Source: Pseudotabrizicola alkalilacus (GTDB lineage: Bacteria > Pseudomonadota > Alphaproteobacteria > Rhodobacterales > Rhodobacteraceae). Taken from it: a stretch of DNA of 64,000 bases. The notes under the pieces were generated by a model. The model worked only from the letters and a program-made list of their open reading frames with translations, was not told the DNA's origin and made no database searches. Positions 25,343 to 34,813 of this stretch are shown piece by piece. How positions within the stretch are numbered: the first letter of the stretch is position 1; every line of letters starts with the position of its first letter. The stretch lies in contig NZ_QWEY01000009.1 of assembly GCF_003443995.1 (NCBI RefSeq), positions 62,001 through 126,000 of the forward strand. The letters are read 5' to 3'. A program made the position numbers and the translations under genes.

Positions 25343-25590
25343 CTATCGTTCCCTATATGGAAGCACCCACGGCCCCTGCCGTGTCTTCCCTTTGCATGGC
25401 GGCCCCATTGCCGCCGCCCCCCAATCCTTTGCATGCGGCCGGGGGCGGGCCTCACGTCACAGATGGCGGGGCCATACAGGAAAATGGGGGCTTTGGGAAG
25501 CGGGCTGTTGCGCGGCGGGGTTTGCTGGTCAGGGGTGGTAACTGCCAATGCGGTGCGAAAGGCGCTTCCTCAAGCCGGTTGGATCAAGCG
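25343..25590. other. Gap upstream of pnp
   Basis: The 248 bases hold no convincing gene. It should contain the pnp promoter (reverse strand) and is the right-hand border of the suspected inversion. I could not define promoter elements. Confidence 0.35.
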
Positions 25591-26469
25591 CTAGTCGCCG
25601 GGGCCGGAACCGGTGCCCGAGCGGGACCGATGTACGATGCGAAGGGCTGTGACGATGATTGCGATGCCTGCCAGCGTCGCAAGCGTTGGAGGGTCGTCAA
25701 AGAACAGCCAGCCCGCTGCCGTTGCCAGAACCAGCGCACCATAGGACAGCGGGGCCAGGACTGAGGCAGGGCTGAACCGATAGGCGCGCAGAAAGCAGAA
25801 CTGACCGATTTGAGCGAGCAAACCGATTGCCAGAAGCCCCGGCAGATCCGCACCTTGGACCGGCACCCACATATGCCATGCAGGCCCCGCCGTCAGTACA
25901 AGCAGGCCTGCGACATAGAACAGCATCATGACCACCGCGCTTTCCTCGCGCAGCGCGCGGGTCTGGATGGCGGCCATCGACCCGAACAGCACAGCTCCGA
26001 ACGCCGCCAGAAGACCAAGGCCGGGCAGCAAAGCAACCGGCCCGATCATCACCAGCACCCCGCAAAAGGCCAGTGCGGTGCCTGCCCAGACCCAAGGGGT
26101 CACCTTTTCACGCAGCAGGGTCACCGCAAGCAGCATGGTCACAGGTTGCCGGGTGAAAGAGATCGCGGTTACCAGCGCAAGCGGCAGGTTGGCCAGTGCC
26201 ACAAAGTTGCAGGTCAGCGCCACGGCATTGCAGGCCACCCGACCTGCGTTGCGCCAGGGTTGGCGCATGGTGGTGAAATCGCGGCGGTGATGCCAGACCA
26301 GCGGCGCGATCAGGGCGCAACCGATCAGCGCGCGCAGAAACACAAGCTGCGCCGCAGGATAGGTGGCCCCCTGCAGTTTGACGATCACGGTCATGGCGGT
26401 GATCAGCACCATATCCGCAATCAGCCATGGGGCGCCTGCATAGTCGCTGGTGTCGGACGTGCCGCGCAT
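25591..26469 (-). CDS. EamA/DMT-family transporter
   Basis: The 292-residue protein has about ten hydrophobic segments in two EamA repeats (about 15-145 and 155-285). Typical stretches are FLRALIGCALIAPLVW, FTRQPVTMLLAVTLLREKVTPWVWAGTALAFCGVLVMIGP and RAYRFSPASVLAPLSYGALVLATAAGWLFFDDPP. Members export small metabolites or amino acids across the inner membrane. The gene starts 6 bases after the PIG-L stop, so it is probably the last gene of the ROK–PIG-L operon. It may expel a product of that pathway; this is inference. Confidence 0.85.
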   Translation of the reverse strand: MRGTSDTSDYAGAPWLIADMVLITAMTVIVKLQGATYPAAQLVFLRALIGCALIAPLVWHHRRDFTTMRQPWRNAGRVACNAVALTCNFVALANLPLALVTAISFTRQPVTMLLAVTLLREKVTPWVWAGTALAFCGVLVMIGPVALLPGLGLLAAFGAVLFGSMAAIQTRALREESAVVMMLFYVAGLLVLTAGPAWHMWVPVQGADLPGLLAIGLLAQIGQFCFLRAYRFSPASVLAPLSYGALVLATAAGWLFFDDPPTLATLAGIAIIVTALRIVHRSRSGTGSGPGD

Positions 26470-26475
26470 CTGCGA

Positions 26476-28812
26476 TCAGCCTGCGTGCTGGACCAGATTT
26501 GCGAGCAGGCGGAACGCGCCCGGCACCAGATGGTCGAGCTGATGGTGCAGCACTAGCGCGCAATGGCTGTGCCGCCCGGCCCCGATACGACCCGAGATCA
26601 GCGCGCCCTGCAAAGGGGCTTCGCCCGCATCATGCATCGCCAGCAGCGGCTGATACACAGTGTCCCACTCGCTGGCGAAGTAGATGCCGCGTTCCTTGTT
26701 CCAGTCCTCCCAATCGGCGGCGGTGATCCGGTTTGGCCCCGCCAGCAGCGGATGGTCGGGCAGCAGCATCGTGACCGGGGCATTTGGGTCTGTCACCCGC
26801 CAGCGCAGCGACGGGGTGCCCACCACAAGACGGCACGGCGGCGTCGTCTCGGGTTGCCAGCCCTGATCCGGGCGCTGGTACAGGGTGACCAGATGGCCGC
26901 CCCCGGTGACAAAGCGGTGCAGGGCCGGGATGGCAGCGACCAGATCGGGCCGGGTGCCAAAGGCGACGATCCCGATGACGACGGTGGTAAACCGGCTCAG
27001 GTCTTCGGCTGGGTCCAGCCGTGTCAGGTCGGTCACATCTGCCCCCATCCGGTTCAGCCAAAGGCCGACACTGTCGCCGCCGCCGCCGATATAGCCGATG
27101 CGGGCGTCGGGAAGCACCAGATCAAGCGCCAGAATGCGGAGAGTTTCCGGGGACAGGTAGCTGAAGGGCCCACTGTGGGGATAGCGCGCCTCGTACCGCC
27201 GCAGCGCCGGGCGGTTGCCGATGAAAGGGGTCAGGACATGCAGGCCCGGTGCGAGCGGCTGGGGCAGGGTGACGATGCCGTCCTGTACGGCAAATCCATC
27301 GGGCAGATCCCAGTCGGCACCCTCGGCACCACGCACCGCGATGACGTTTGGTGGATCGGCCAGCGGTATTACGAATGCCGCCGGATCAAGCGCCAGCACC
27401 CGCTCTGGCCCGATCTCCAGCGGGGATTCAAGGTCGTGCCGCGCGGTCATCGTGCGCCCATCGACGATGGCGGTGATCTGCAGGCTGGCAGAGCCGTTGC
27501 CCCCCAATGCAGACCAGCCCGGATGGAATTGCCGGGTAAAGGGGGCGTCGGGCGCGATGGTCAGGTCACATTGGTTCGGCGTGATGCCAGTTGCCGTAAC
27601 GCCATGGGGCAAGGTGGGGGTAACTGTAACCGGATACGCAGGGGGCAGTGCCCATTGCCATGACAGCCTGCCGGTGGCCCCGGGAGACAGGCGGGCAGGG
27701 GTGGCAAAGGCGGCTGTTGGCATCAGGCGGGCCGCGAGCAGACAGGCCGTCTGTACCTCGGCCCGTTTTCGGCTGATCCGGTGGCCATGCGCCTGCGCAA
27801 AGCTGCCGCCGGTGTTTCCAGCCTGTTCGAGTGCCGCATCGGCCCGCACCAGCGCAGCCACGACCGCGTTGGCATCGGGAAAGGCCGCAATCGCCTCGGC
27901 AATGGCCTGTGCTGCCGGGCGCAGCGGGGCGGGGGCATCGGGCAGGGCGGCCAGATCGGACAGAGTGGCCGGCATACCGTCGGTGATCTGTGCCTCCGCC
28001 TCGCCAGACACCAGATGCAGGGTCCATGTCTCTTGCGGGACGGCGCGCCAATGGCCCATGCCTTGTGAGGCGTGGGAAAAGCGCGACTGTTCGCCAATAT
28101 GATCCCAGGCCGCCCCGGTTGCGGGGTCGGCGCCATAGGCCTGTACTGTCAGCGTAGAGGGTGGCGGCGGCAGTTCGTCATCATAGGTGCCGCCCGCACC
28201 CGACCACGCCGGAAGGTAATATTTGGCAACGGTCCATGGCAGCAGCCCGTCGTCTGCGTGCTCGGGATGCGCCGATGGGTCTGCCGCCAGCCGCAGAGCG
28301 GTTTCGGCGGCCCGGCTCATGGCGCGGTGATGGCCGTGTTGACCTGGCACATCCAGAAAGGTCGGGATCACCACATCGGGCCGTTCCGCCCGGTAGGCGC
28401 GGACCAGCCGCTCGACAATCCGCGCCTCGCCCCAATGGCCAAAGGTGGCGTCGCCGTCCTTGGAGAAGCCGAAATCATGCACCGGATCGTCCGGGCCGTG
28501 GCCCAGCCAATGGATGTCGGCATCCAGCACCCGCACTGCTGCCTCCATTTCCGCCGAGCGCAGCACGCCAAGCGCGCCGCGCCGTTCGGGACCGAGTGCA
28601 TTCTGCCCGCCTTCGCCACGGGTGGAGCAGGCCACCACCACCCGCATCCCAAGCCCAAGGCGCAGCCATGCCAGCAGCCCGCTTTGTTCGTCGTCGGGAT
28701 GCGCGCCGGTGTTCATCACGGTGACCACCGAGGTCAGCCGAGACAGCGCGCGGTGCAGGCGCACAAGCGCGGGATCAGCCATCTGGCGTGCAATACGGTC
28801 ACGGTCAGTCAT
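26476..28812 (-). CDS. PIG-L family deacetylase with large C-terminal region
   Basis: The 778-residue protein carries the zinc-binding LmbE/PIG-L motif AHPDDE at 37-42, and HxxH-type GQHGHHRAMSRAAE further on. Enzymes of this fold remove N-acetyl groups from sugars. Residues about 260-778 form two further parts: a beta-rich middle (LSPGATGRLSWQWALPPAYPVTVTPTLPHG) and a C-terminal region resembling a class I glutamine-amidotransferase-like or ThuA-like fold (TTVVIGIVAFGTRPDLVAAIPALHRFVTGGGHLVTLYQ). There is no signal peptide. The ATG at 28812 overlaps the end of the ROK regulator by 8 bases. The context suggests that it deacetylates the imported sugar or a derivative. Confidence 0.85.
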   Translation of the reverse strand: MTDRDRIARQMADPALVRLHRALSRLTSVVTVMNTGAHPDDEQSGLLAWLRLGLGMRVVVACSTRGEGGQNALGPERRGALGVLRSAEMEAAVRVLDADIHWLGHGPDDPVHDFGFSKDGDATFGHWGEARIVERLVRAYRAERPDVVIPTFLDVPGQHGHHRAMSRAAETALRLAADPSAHPEHADDGLLPWTVAKYYLPAWSGAGGTYDDELPPPPSTLTVQAYGADPATGAAWDHIGEQSRFSHASQGMGHWRAVPQETWTLHLVSGEAEAQITDGMPATLSDLAALPDAPAPLRPAAQAIAEAIAAFPDANAVVAALVRADAALEQAGNTGGSFAQAHGHRISRKRAEVQTACLLAARLMPTAAFATPARLSPGATGRLSWQWALPPAYPVTVTPTLPHGVTATGITPNQCDLTIAPDAPFTRQFHPGWSALGGNGSASLQITAIVDGRTMTARHDLESPLEIGPERVLALDPAAFVIPLADPPNVIAVRGAEGADWDLPDGFAVQDGIVTLPQPLAPGLHVLTPFIGNRPALRRYEARYPHSGPFSYLSPETLRILALDLVLPDARIGYIGGGGDSVGLWLNRMGADVTDLTRLDPAEDLSRFTTVVIGIVAFGTRPDLVAAIPALHRFVTGGGHLVTLYQRPDQGWQPETTPPCRLVVGTPSLRWRVTDPNAPVTMLLPDHPLLAGPNRITAADWEDWNKERGIYFASEWDTVYQPLLAMHDAGEAPLQGALISGRIGAGRHSHCALVLHHQLDHLVPGAFRLLANLVQHAG

Positions 28813-30061
28813 GGGCGGCGATCCTTTGTGTCGGGGGCCCTGCCGTGGCCGTTGATCCGGGGCGCTGGGCGGCAGACGGGCCAGGGCTGGTGTCAAGTTT
28901 CGGGATGATGCTGTCGAAGAACGGCAAGGCGGCTGCCCCAAGTGCAGCGATCCAGTGCCCGGTTCGCCCCCGGATCACACGTGGCAACGGCCGGTTGCGC
29001 CGGTTTGCAACCGATGTGCCATAGGTCAGGCGTGTGATCAGGGCATCTATCACCGGATCGGGCAACTCACCGCCCAGAATGATGGTTTCGGGGTCGAGGA
29101 TGTTTTCCAGCATCGTCACCACGGGCGACAGGTGCGCCGCCGCTTCCTCCAGCCAGTCCAGCAATGCCGGATGGCCCGCAGCCATCAGCGCCGTCAGATC
29201 GCCGGTGGCGTCCGCACCCAGACGCTCGCGCAGGGCATCCAGTGAGGCGTAGCGTTCCAGACAGCCCGCCTGACCACAGGCACAGGGGCGGCCACCGGGG
29301 GCGATGACGATATGGCCGATCTCACCCGCATTGCCAAAAGCGCCGCGCAGCGGTTGGGAATCGTGGATCATGCCAAGGCCGATACCACCGCTGAAATAGA
29401 TCATGCAGAAATCTGAAAGCCCTTGCCCGGCTCCGAACAAGGATTCACCGACAGCGGCGGCGTTGGCGTCGTTTTCGATCACCACCGGCACACCGATCTG
29501 CGCCGCCAGAAGGCTGGTCGCGTCGATACCTGCCCAGCCGGGCAGTGTGGTTGGGCCCACACCTGACAGGCCCTCGATCTCGAACGGGCCGGGCATCACC
29601 ACCCCCACCCCCAGCAGCGCTGCCGGAAACCGAAGGCGGATGGCGGCCACGTCGGAAACGATGCGGGGGATCAGCGCGCCGGGACCGGTGTCGCCAAGCG
29701 CGACCGAACTTTGTTCCCGGATCTGACCATGCAGATCCAGAACGATTGTCACCAGATGGCTGACCGAGATTTCAAAGCCGATGGTGATCGCGCCATCGGG
29801 GTTCAGGGCAAACTGTACCGGCGGCTGGCCCCGACCTGACCGCAGACGGCCCAGATCGACCAGCAGGTTTTCGGTCAGCAATTCGTCGATGATATTGGCC
29901 ACTGCCTGCGTGGTCAGACGGGTCATGTCTGCTATCTGCTTGCGGCCCAGCTGACCGTGGCTGCGCAAAAGATCCAGCACAACCCGGCGGTTATGCGCCC
30001 GGCTGCGACCCGGATTTTTGCCTAGGGCGACTCTTTGACGGTCGGGTGTCACAGTGCTCAT
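28805..30061 (-). CDS. ROK family transcriptional repressor (NagC/XylR type)
   Basis: The 418-residue protein has an N-terminal winged helix (RAHNRRVVLDLLRSHGQLGRKQIADMTRLTTQAVANIIDELLTENLL, about 20-70) and a ROK sugar-binding domain with the zinc motif CACGQAGCLERYAS. The ATP-binding DxGGT motif is altered (IGFEISVSH), as in regulators that do not phosphorylate sugar. It is divergent from the ABC transporter and overlaps the PIG-L gene. It is most likely the local repressor of both operons, acting at the inverted repeat at 30114-30137, and is relieved by the imported sugar. Confidence 0.9.
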   Translation of the reverse strand: MSTVTPDRQRVALGKNPGRSRAHNRRVVLDLLRSHGQLGRKQIADMTRLTTQAVANIIDELLTENLLVDLGRLRSGRGQPPVQFALNPDGAITIGFEISVSHLVTIVLDLHGQIREQSSVALGDTGPGALIPRIVSDVAAIRLRFPAALLGVGVVMPGPFEIEGLSGVGPTTLPGWAGIDATSLLAAQIGVPVVIENDANAAAVGESLFGAGQGLSDFCMIYFSGGIGLGMIHDSQPLRGAFGNAGEIGHIVIAPGGRPCACGQAGCLERYASLDALRERLGADATGDLTALMAAGHPALLDWLEEAAAHLSPVVTMLENILDPETIILGGELPDPVIDALITRLTYGTSVANRRNRPLPRVIRGRTGHWIAALGAAALPFFDSIIPKLDTSPGPSAAQRPGSTATAGPPTQRIAAHD

Positions 30062-30113
30062 CGTGCGATTGCCTCTGCCATGGGAAAAAGCTGCACTGCC
30101 GAATAGATTAAGA

Positions 30114-30137
30114 CAAGTAAATTATTTTATTGACTTG
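30114..30137. promoter_or_regulatory. Inverted-repeat operator for the ROK regulator
   Basis: CAAGTAAA and TTGACTTG form an 8-8-8 inverted repeat with an AT-only 8-base spacer (TTATTTTA). It lies in the AT-rich part of the divergent region between the ROK gene and the ABC operon. The size and symmetry suit a NagC/Mlc-like dimer. Confidence 0.68.
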
Positions 30138-30252
30138 AGACAGATTCGTGACGACGCTGATCGAACTGCCGGATGCTTGCTTCCAGATGGCCAGTGACCG
30201 TCAGCCAGGGAAAATGCCGGCCTCACATGGCCAGGCCAACGGAGGTTCTGAC

Positions 30253-31506
30253 ATGCACAAAGGTATCCTGTTCGCTGGTCTGATGGCCGGTATAAGCCCC
30301 TTCACCGTCACCGCGGCTCAGGCGGTCGAGATTGAATACTGGCAGTACGTTTTTGAAACCCGCGTGAACGCTATGGATCAGCTGATTGCAGCGTTCGAGG
30401 CGGCCAACCCGGATATTACCGTCAAGCAGGTCACCTTCCCTTACGCCGACTACCAGACGCGTGTGGTTGCCGCCAACATGGCGCGGCAGGGGCCGGATGT
30501 GCTGCAGCTGTTCTACGGCTGGGCCGACCAGTTCATCGGTGGCAAGGTGATTCAGCCGCTGTCGCCCGATGCCTTTCCCCATGCCGAGATCGAGGCAGAT
30601 TTCTTCCCGATTGTCAGTGCGATGAAGCGGGGCGATGACTATTATGGCCTGCCAACGGCGGTGCGCTCGCTGGCGCTGTTCTACAACAAGAACCTGATGA
30701 CCGCCGCCGGGCTGGACCCGAACACGCCGCCGACCACGCTGGAAGAACTGGTGACACAAGCCAAGGCGATGACCGAAGTGGACGGTGCGGGCAATATGGC
30801 CACCGCAGGCATGACGCTGGACATGGCCGGGCAGGATCACCAGTGGTGGCGCGAAGTGCTGGTGCGCCAGTTCGGTGGTGCCCCTTATAGCGAGGATGGC
30901 GCGACGGTCACCTATAATGACGCGGCTGGTGCGGCGGCGTTGAAGTTCTACACCGATCTGCAGCTGGTCGAAAAGATCGGCCAGCGCGGCTTTATGGATG
31001 AAGGTCAGGCCGCGTTCCGTGCGGGCAAGGCCGGGTTTACCATCGACGGCACCTTCCGCCTTGGGTCGTTCCGAACCATCGAAGACTTCGAATGGGGTGT
31101 GACCGAGCTTCCTGCAAATGCCGAAGGCGTGCGCTCGAACTATGCCAGCTATTTCGCCAATGCCATCGGCGCCGGCGCGCAAGGCGAAGAGCTGGAGGCG
31201 GCACAGAAGTTTCTGGCCTACATCAGCTCGGAAGAGGCGATGCAGATCTGGTTGGATGTCGTTGGCGAGCTGCCGGCCCGTCGCTCTGCCGCGCTGACCG
31301 AAGCCAATCTGGCCAACCCGGTCTATGCGCCGTTCCTCAAGGGGCTTGAATACGCCCATACCACTTTGTTCGTGGATGAAGCCGCACAACGCCAGACCAC
31401 CATCGACATGGCCAACCGCATTCTGATCGAGGGGCAGCCGGTGGAAGACTCTGTCGCGGCCGCAGCCGAGGCGGAACAGGCCATCCTTGACCGCGCCAAA
31501 AAGTAA
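30253..31506 (+). CDS. Sugar ABC transporter substrate-binding protein
   Basis: The 417-residue protein starts with a signal peptide (MHKGILFAGLMAGISPFTVTAAQAVEI). The family 1 solute-binding fold follows: IEYWQYVFETRVNAMDQLIAAFEAANPDITVKQVTFPYADYQTRV, QGPDVLQLFYGWADQFI, GLPTAVRSLALFYNKNLM and AFRAGKAGFTIDGTFRL. GGAGG lies 8 bases before the ATG at 30253; upstream codons in the same frame overlap the promoter region. It captures the carbohydrate in the periplasm and is first in the operon. The actual ligand is unknown. Confidence 0.92.
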   Translation: MHKGILFAGLMAGISPFTVTAAQAVEIEYWQYVFETRVNAMDQLIAAFEAANPDITVKQVTFPYADYQTRVVAANMARQGPDVLQLFYGWADQFIGGKVIQPLSPDAFPHAEIEADFFPIVSAMKRGDDYYGLPTAVRSLALFYNKNLMTAAGLDPNTPPTTLEELVTQAKAMTEVDGAGNMATAGMTLDMAGQDHQWWREVLVRQFGGAPYSEDGATVTYNDAAGAAALKFYTDLQLVEKIGQRGFMDEGQAAFRAGKAGFTIDGTFRLGSFRTIEDFEWGVTELPANAEGVRSNYASYFANAIGAGAQGEELEAAQKFLAYISSEEAMQIWLDVVGELPARRSAALTEANLANPVYAPFLKGLEYAHTTLFVDEAAQRQTTIDMANRILIEGQPVEDSVAAAAEAEQAILDRAKK

Positions 31507-31518
31507 CGGTCAGCGGGG

Positions 31519-32454
31519 ATGACAATGATGGAACCGGGGGTGCCGGACCGGCACCCCGACCGACCCCGCACATTCTGGACAATGCGCAGACGGCAATTGC
31601 TGTGGGTCTGGGGCTTTCTGGCCGTGCCGGTGCTGTTCTACGGCGTCATCCGGTTTTATCCGACGGGACAGGCGTTCTGGTTGTCATTGACCGACTGGGA
31701 TCTGATGTCGGACCCGTCCTTTATCGGGGTTGAAAACTACACACGCCTGTTTGCTGATCCGCAGTTTGGCCGTGTGTTCCGCAACACTTTTGCCTATCTG
31801 ATCATGGGCACGCCGATCAGCCTGATCCTGTCGTTCATCATCGCCTATGCGCTGGATCGGGTGCGCTTTGGCCATACTTTCCTGCGGGCGCTGTATTTCC
31901 TGCCGTTCATCACCACCGCCGCCGCAATGGCCTGGGTGTGGCGCTGGTTTTATCAGCCCGCGCCCATCGGGGTGATCAATGATTTCCTGTCAGGCTTTGG
32001 CATCCCGCAGATGGCGTTTCTGAACTCGACCACCTGGGCTCTGCCGTCAATCATGGTCACGGCGATCTGGGCGGGGTTGGGGTTTCAGATCATCATCTTC
32101 ATGGCGGGGCTGCGCGCCATTCCCAACACCTATTACGAGGCAGCGCGCATCGACGGGCTGGGCGACTGGGCCATTCTGCGCCGCATCACACTGCCGCTGC
32201 TGAAACCGACAACGGTGTTTCTGGTGGTGTTCTCCTCGATCGGGTTTTTGCGGATCTTCGATCAGGTCTACAACATGACGACGAATGACCCCGGCGGGCC
32301 GCTCGGGTCGACCAAGCCACTGGTCTTGATGATCTATCAGACCGCGTTTTCATCCTATCAGATGGGCTATGCGGCGGCGCAGACCGTGGTGTTGTTCACC
32401 ATCCTGCTGGTCGTGTCGCTGCTGCAGCTTTGGGTGTTGAGGGAACGGACATGA
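31519..32454 (+). CDS. Sugar ABC transporter permease (MalF type)
   Basis: The 311-residue protein has six membrane segments. It has the permease EAA loop near residue 210 (YYEAARIDGLGDWAILRRITLPLLKPT), which contacts the ATPase. It starts 12 bases after the substrate-binding gene and overlaps the next permease by 4 bases (ATGA). The first 25 residues are proline- and arginine-rich and cytoplasmic. Confidence 0.93.
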   Translation: MTMMEPGVPDRHPDRPRTFWTMRRRQLLWVWGFLAVPVLFYGVIRFYPTGQAFWLSLTDWDLMSDPSFIGVENYTRLFADPQFGRVFRNTFAYLIMGTPISLILSFIIAYALDRVRFGHTFLRALYFLPFITTAAAMAWVWRWFYQPAPIGVINDFLSGFGIPQMAFLNSTTWALPSIMVTAIWAGLGFQIIIFMAGLRAIPNTYYEAARIDGLGDWAILRRITLPLLKPTTVFLVVFSSIGFLRIFDQVYNMTTNDPGGPLGSTKPLVLMIYQTAFSSYQMGYAAAQTVVLFTILLVVSLLQLWVLRERT

Positions 32455-33302
32455 CCACAGCCCCGACTGCCCCCGCTCTGGCCATGCCGCGCATCCGCCC
32501 CGGCCGTATCGTGATCTGGACGCTGCTGTTTCTGGGCGGGGTGATCATGGTGACGCCGTTGATCTTCATGTTCTCCACCTCGCTGAAAACCGCAGGGCAG
32601 GTCTATGACCTGCGGATGATCCCTGCTGCGCCGACACTGGACAATTATATCAAGGTGCTGTCCGACGGGCGCTTTCTGCGCTGGTTCTTCAACTCCACCA
32701 TCATCGCGCTGACGGTGACGTTGTCGAACGTGTTTTTCGACAGCCTTGTCGGCTATACCCTGGCCAAGTTCCGGTTTCGCGGGCGGTATTTCGTGTTTCT
32801 GGCGATCCTGTCCACGCTGATGATCCCGACCGAGATGCTGGTGATCCCGTGGTATCTGATGTCGGCAGAGTTCGGCTGGCTGAACAGCTATTGGGGCATC
32901 ATGTTTCCGGGCATGATGACGGCCTTTGGCACGTTTCTGATGAAGCAGTTCTTTGAGACGGTGCCCGATGACTTTCTGGAAGCGGCGCGGATCGACGGGC
33001 TGAACGAGTTCACCATCTGGTGGCGCATCGCGATGCCGCTGGTCACACCGGCGCTGTCGGCGCTGGCGATCTTTACCTTTCTGGGCAACTGGACCGCGTT
33101 TTTCTGGCCGCTGATCGTGACGACCAGTCAGGAGCTTTACACCCTGCCTATCGGCCTTTCGAGTTTTGCGGTGGAACAGGCGATCCAATGGGAAATGATC
33201 ATGACCGGGGCCTCTCTGGCGACGCTGCCCACGCTCTTGGTGTTCCTGCTGCTGCAACGCTACATCGTGCGCGGTGTCATGCTGGCGGGTTTGAAAGGAT
33301 GA
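32451..33302 (+). CDS. Sugar ABC transporter permease (MalG type)
   Basis: The 283-residue protein has six membrane segments and a typical MalG end (TSQELYTLPIGLSSFAVEQAIQWEMIMTGASLATLPTLLVFLLLQRYIVRGVMLAGLKG). The EAA loop is FLEAARIDGLNEFTIWWRIAMPLVTPALS. It forms the channel with the preceding permease. The ATG at 32451 overlaps the previous stop. An upstream in-frame ATG at 32430 lies inside the previous gene. Confidence 0.93.
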   Translation: MTTAPTAPALAMPRIRPGRIVIWTLLFLGGVIMVTPLIFMFSTSLKTAGQVYDLRMIPAAPTLDNYIKVLSDGRFLRWFFNSTIIALTVTLSNVFFDSLVGYTLAKFRFRGRYFVFLAILSTLMIPTEMLVIPWYLMSAEFGWLNSYWGIMFPGMMTAFGTFLMKQFFETVPDDFLEAARIDGLNEFTIWWRIAMPLVTPALSALAIFTFLGNWTAFFWPLIVTTSQELYTLPIGLSSFAVEQAIQWEMIMTGASLATLPTLLVFLLLQRYIVRGVMLAGLKG

Positions 33303-33304
33303 TG

Positions 33305-34813
33305 ATGACTGATCCGAAGCTGTCCGACACCTCGCGCTTTCCTGATCCGGTGTACAAGGAAACGGTGCTGCGCCCGCTGTTTGACGGGGCAAAAACCCAC
33401 CATGTCGATGGCTTTCGCCGCATCGACCGGGCGCATCTGGTGATGCTGGCCGAAACCGGCATCCTGCCGCGCGATGTGGCGGGGCGCATCGCGCGGGCGC
33501 TGGTTGCGATTGACGCGGAACTCGACCCGGCCACGCTGACCTATACCGGCGAGGTTGAGGATTTCTTTTTCCTGATCGAGCGTGAGCTGAAAGCCCGGCT
33601 TGGGCCCGATGATGCGGGGCGTCTGCACACGGCGCGGTCGCGCAATGACATTGACCACACGCTGTTCAAGCTGGCGCTGAAGGCGCGGCTGGATACGGCG
33701 CTTGCGCAGGCCCGTTCGCTGCTGGATGCGCTGATCACCACGGCCGAGCGGGAAAAGGCCACGCTGATCGTCGCCTATACCCATGGCCAACCGGCCCAGC
33801 CCACCACGCTGGGTCATTACCTGTCGGCGGCGATTGAGATCCTGATCCGGGATATCGAGCGGTTGCAGGCGGCGCGAGCGGTGGTCAACCTGTCGTCGAT
33901 GGGGGCCGCGGCCATCACCACGTCGGGCTTTGCAGTGGACCGGGCGCGGGTCGCGCAACTGCTGGGGTTTGCCGCCCCACAGCGCAATTCCTACAGCTGC
34001 ATTGCTGCGGTGGATTACATCACCGCCACCTATTCCGCGCTGGAGCTGACCTTTTTGCATCTTGGCCGGTTGATTCAGGATCTGCAATTCTGGACCGCGT
34101 TCGAGGTGGGACAGATCTATGTGCCCAATGCGCTGGTCCAGATATCGTCCATCATGCCGCAAAAGCGCAATCCGGTGCCGGTCGAACATATGCGCCATCT
34201 GTCCAGTCAGACGGTGGGCCGCGCCCGGGTGATGCTGGATATCATGCACAACACCCCGTTTACCGACATGAACGACAGCGAAGGCGAAAGTCAGGAAGCC
34301 GGCTATCAGGCGTTTGACAGCGCGGGCCGGGTGCTGCGCCTGCTGGCCGCCTTTGTGGCCCAGATGCAGGTCGATGGGGCGCGCGTCGCGCACAACATCC
34401 GCCGGTCCTGTATCACCATCACCGAACTGGCCGATACGCTGGTGCGGCGCGAGGGTCTGTCCTTTCGTCAGGCGCATGAGATTGCCGCCGATGTGGCGCG
34501 CGCTGTCGTCGCGGCGGGCAGCGACTTGCCGACGGGCGGCTATGCGCCGTTCTGCGCGGCATTCACGGCGGCCACCGGGCAGGCATCTGCGCTGTCCGAG
34601 GCCGATTTTCAGCACATGGTCTCGCCCGAATACTTCGTGTCGGTGCGTGACCGCTTTGGCGGTCCGGCCCCTGCGGCCCTGGCCGAGGCCCTGGCCGACT
34701 ACCGCGCCCGATCTGACGGTTTTGCGGCCGAGGCTGCGGCCCATGCACAGGCCGAGGCACAGGCTGCCGATGCGCTTGCCCGATCCTTTCAATCCCTGGT
34801 GGAGGCTGCCTGA
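33305..34813 (+). CDS. Argininosuccinate-lyase-like enzyme in a sugar operon
   Basis: The 502-residue protein belongs to the fumarase/aspartase/argininosuccinate lyase superfamily. The signature loop SSIMPQKRNPVPVEH is present near residue 280. Other ArgH-type blocks are HTARSRNDIDHTLFKLAL, VAYTHGQPAQPTTLGHYL and the mid-protein MNDSEGESQEAGYQAFD. Three ATGs overlap here (33299, 33302, 33305); AAGGA suits the third, with 5-base spacing. It lies between the permeases and ATPase of a sugar importer, an odd place for arginine synthesis. It is more likely a lyase acting on a nitrogen-linked or succinylated derivative of the imported compound. Whether it can also serve as ArgH cannot be told from sequence alone. 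Confidence 0.82.
   Translation: MTDPKLSDTSRFPDPVYKETVLRPLFDGAKTHHVDGFRRIDRAHLVMLAETGILPRDVAGRIARALVAIDAELDPATLTYTGEVEDFFFLIERELKARLGPDDAGRLHTARSRNDIDHTLFKLALKARLDTALAQARSLLDALITTAEREKATLIVAYTHGQPAQPTTLGHYLSAAIEILIRDIERLQAARAVVNLSSMGAAAITTSGFAVDRARVAQLLGFAAPQRNSYSCIAAVDYITATYSALELTFLHLGRLIQDLQFWTAFEVGQIYVPNALVQISSIMPQKRNPVPVEHMRHLSSQTVGRARVMLDIMHNTPFTDMNDSEGESQEAGYQAFDSAGRVLRLLAAFVAQMQVDGARVAHNIRRSCITITELADTLVRREGLSFRQAHEIAADVARAVVAAGSDLPTGGYAPFCAAFTAATGQASALSEADFQHMVSPEYFVSVRDRFGGPAPAALAEALADYRARSDGFAAEAAAHAQAEAQAADALARSFQSLVEAA

Noticed and set aside
23351-25594. A 747-codon forward frame opposite pnp
   Set aside because: Composition is that of a shadow (His/Asp/Arg-rich) and pnp on the other strand is certain.
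33305-34813. Calling the lyase simply argH
   Set aside because: The superfamily is clear but its place within a sugar importer operon makes the arginine role doubtful, so no gene symbol is given.
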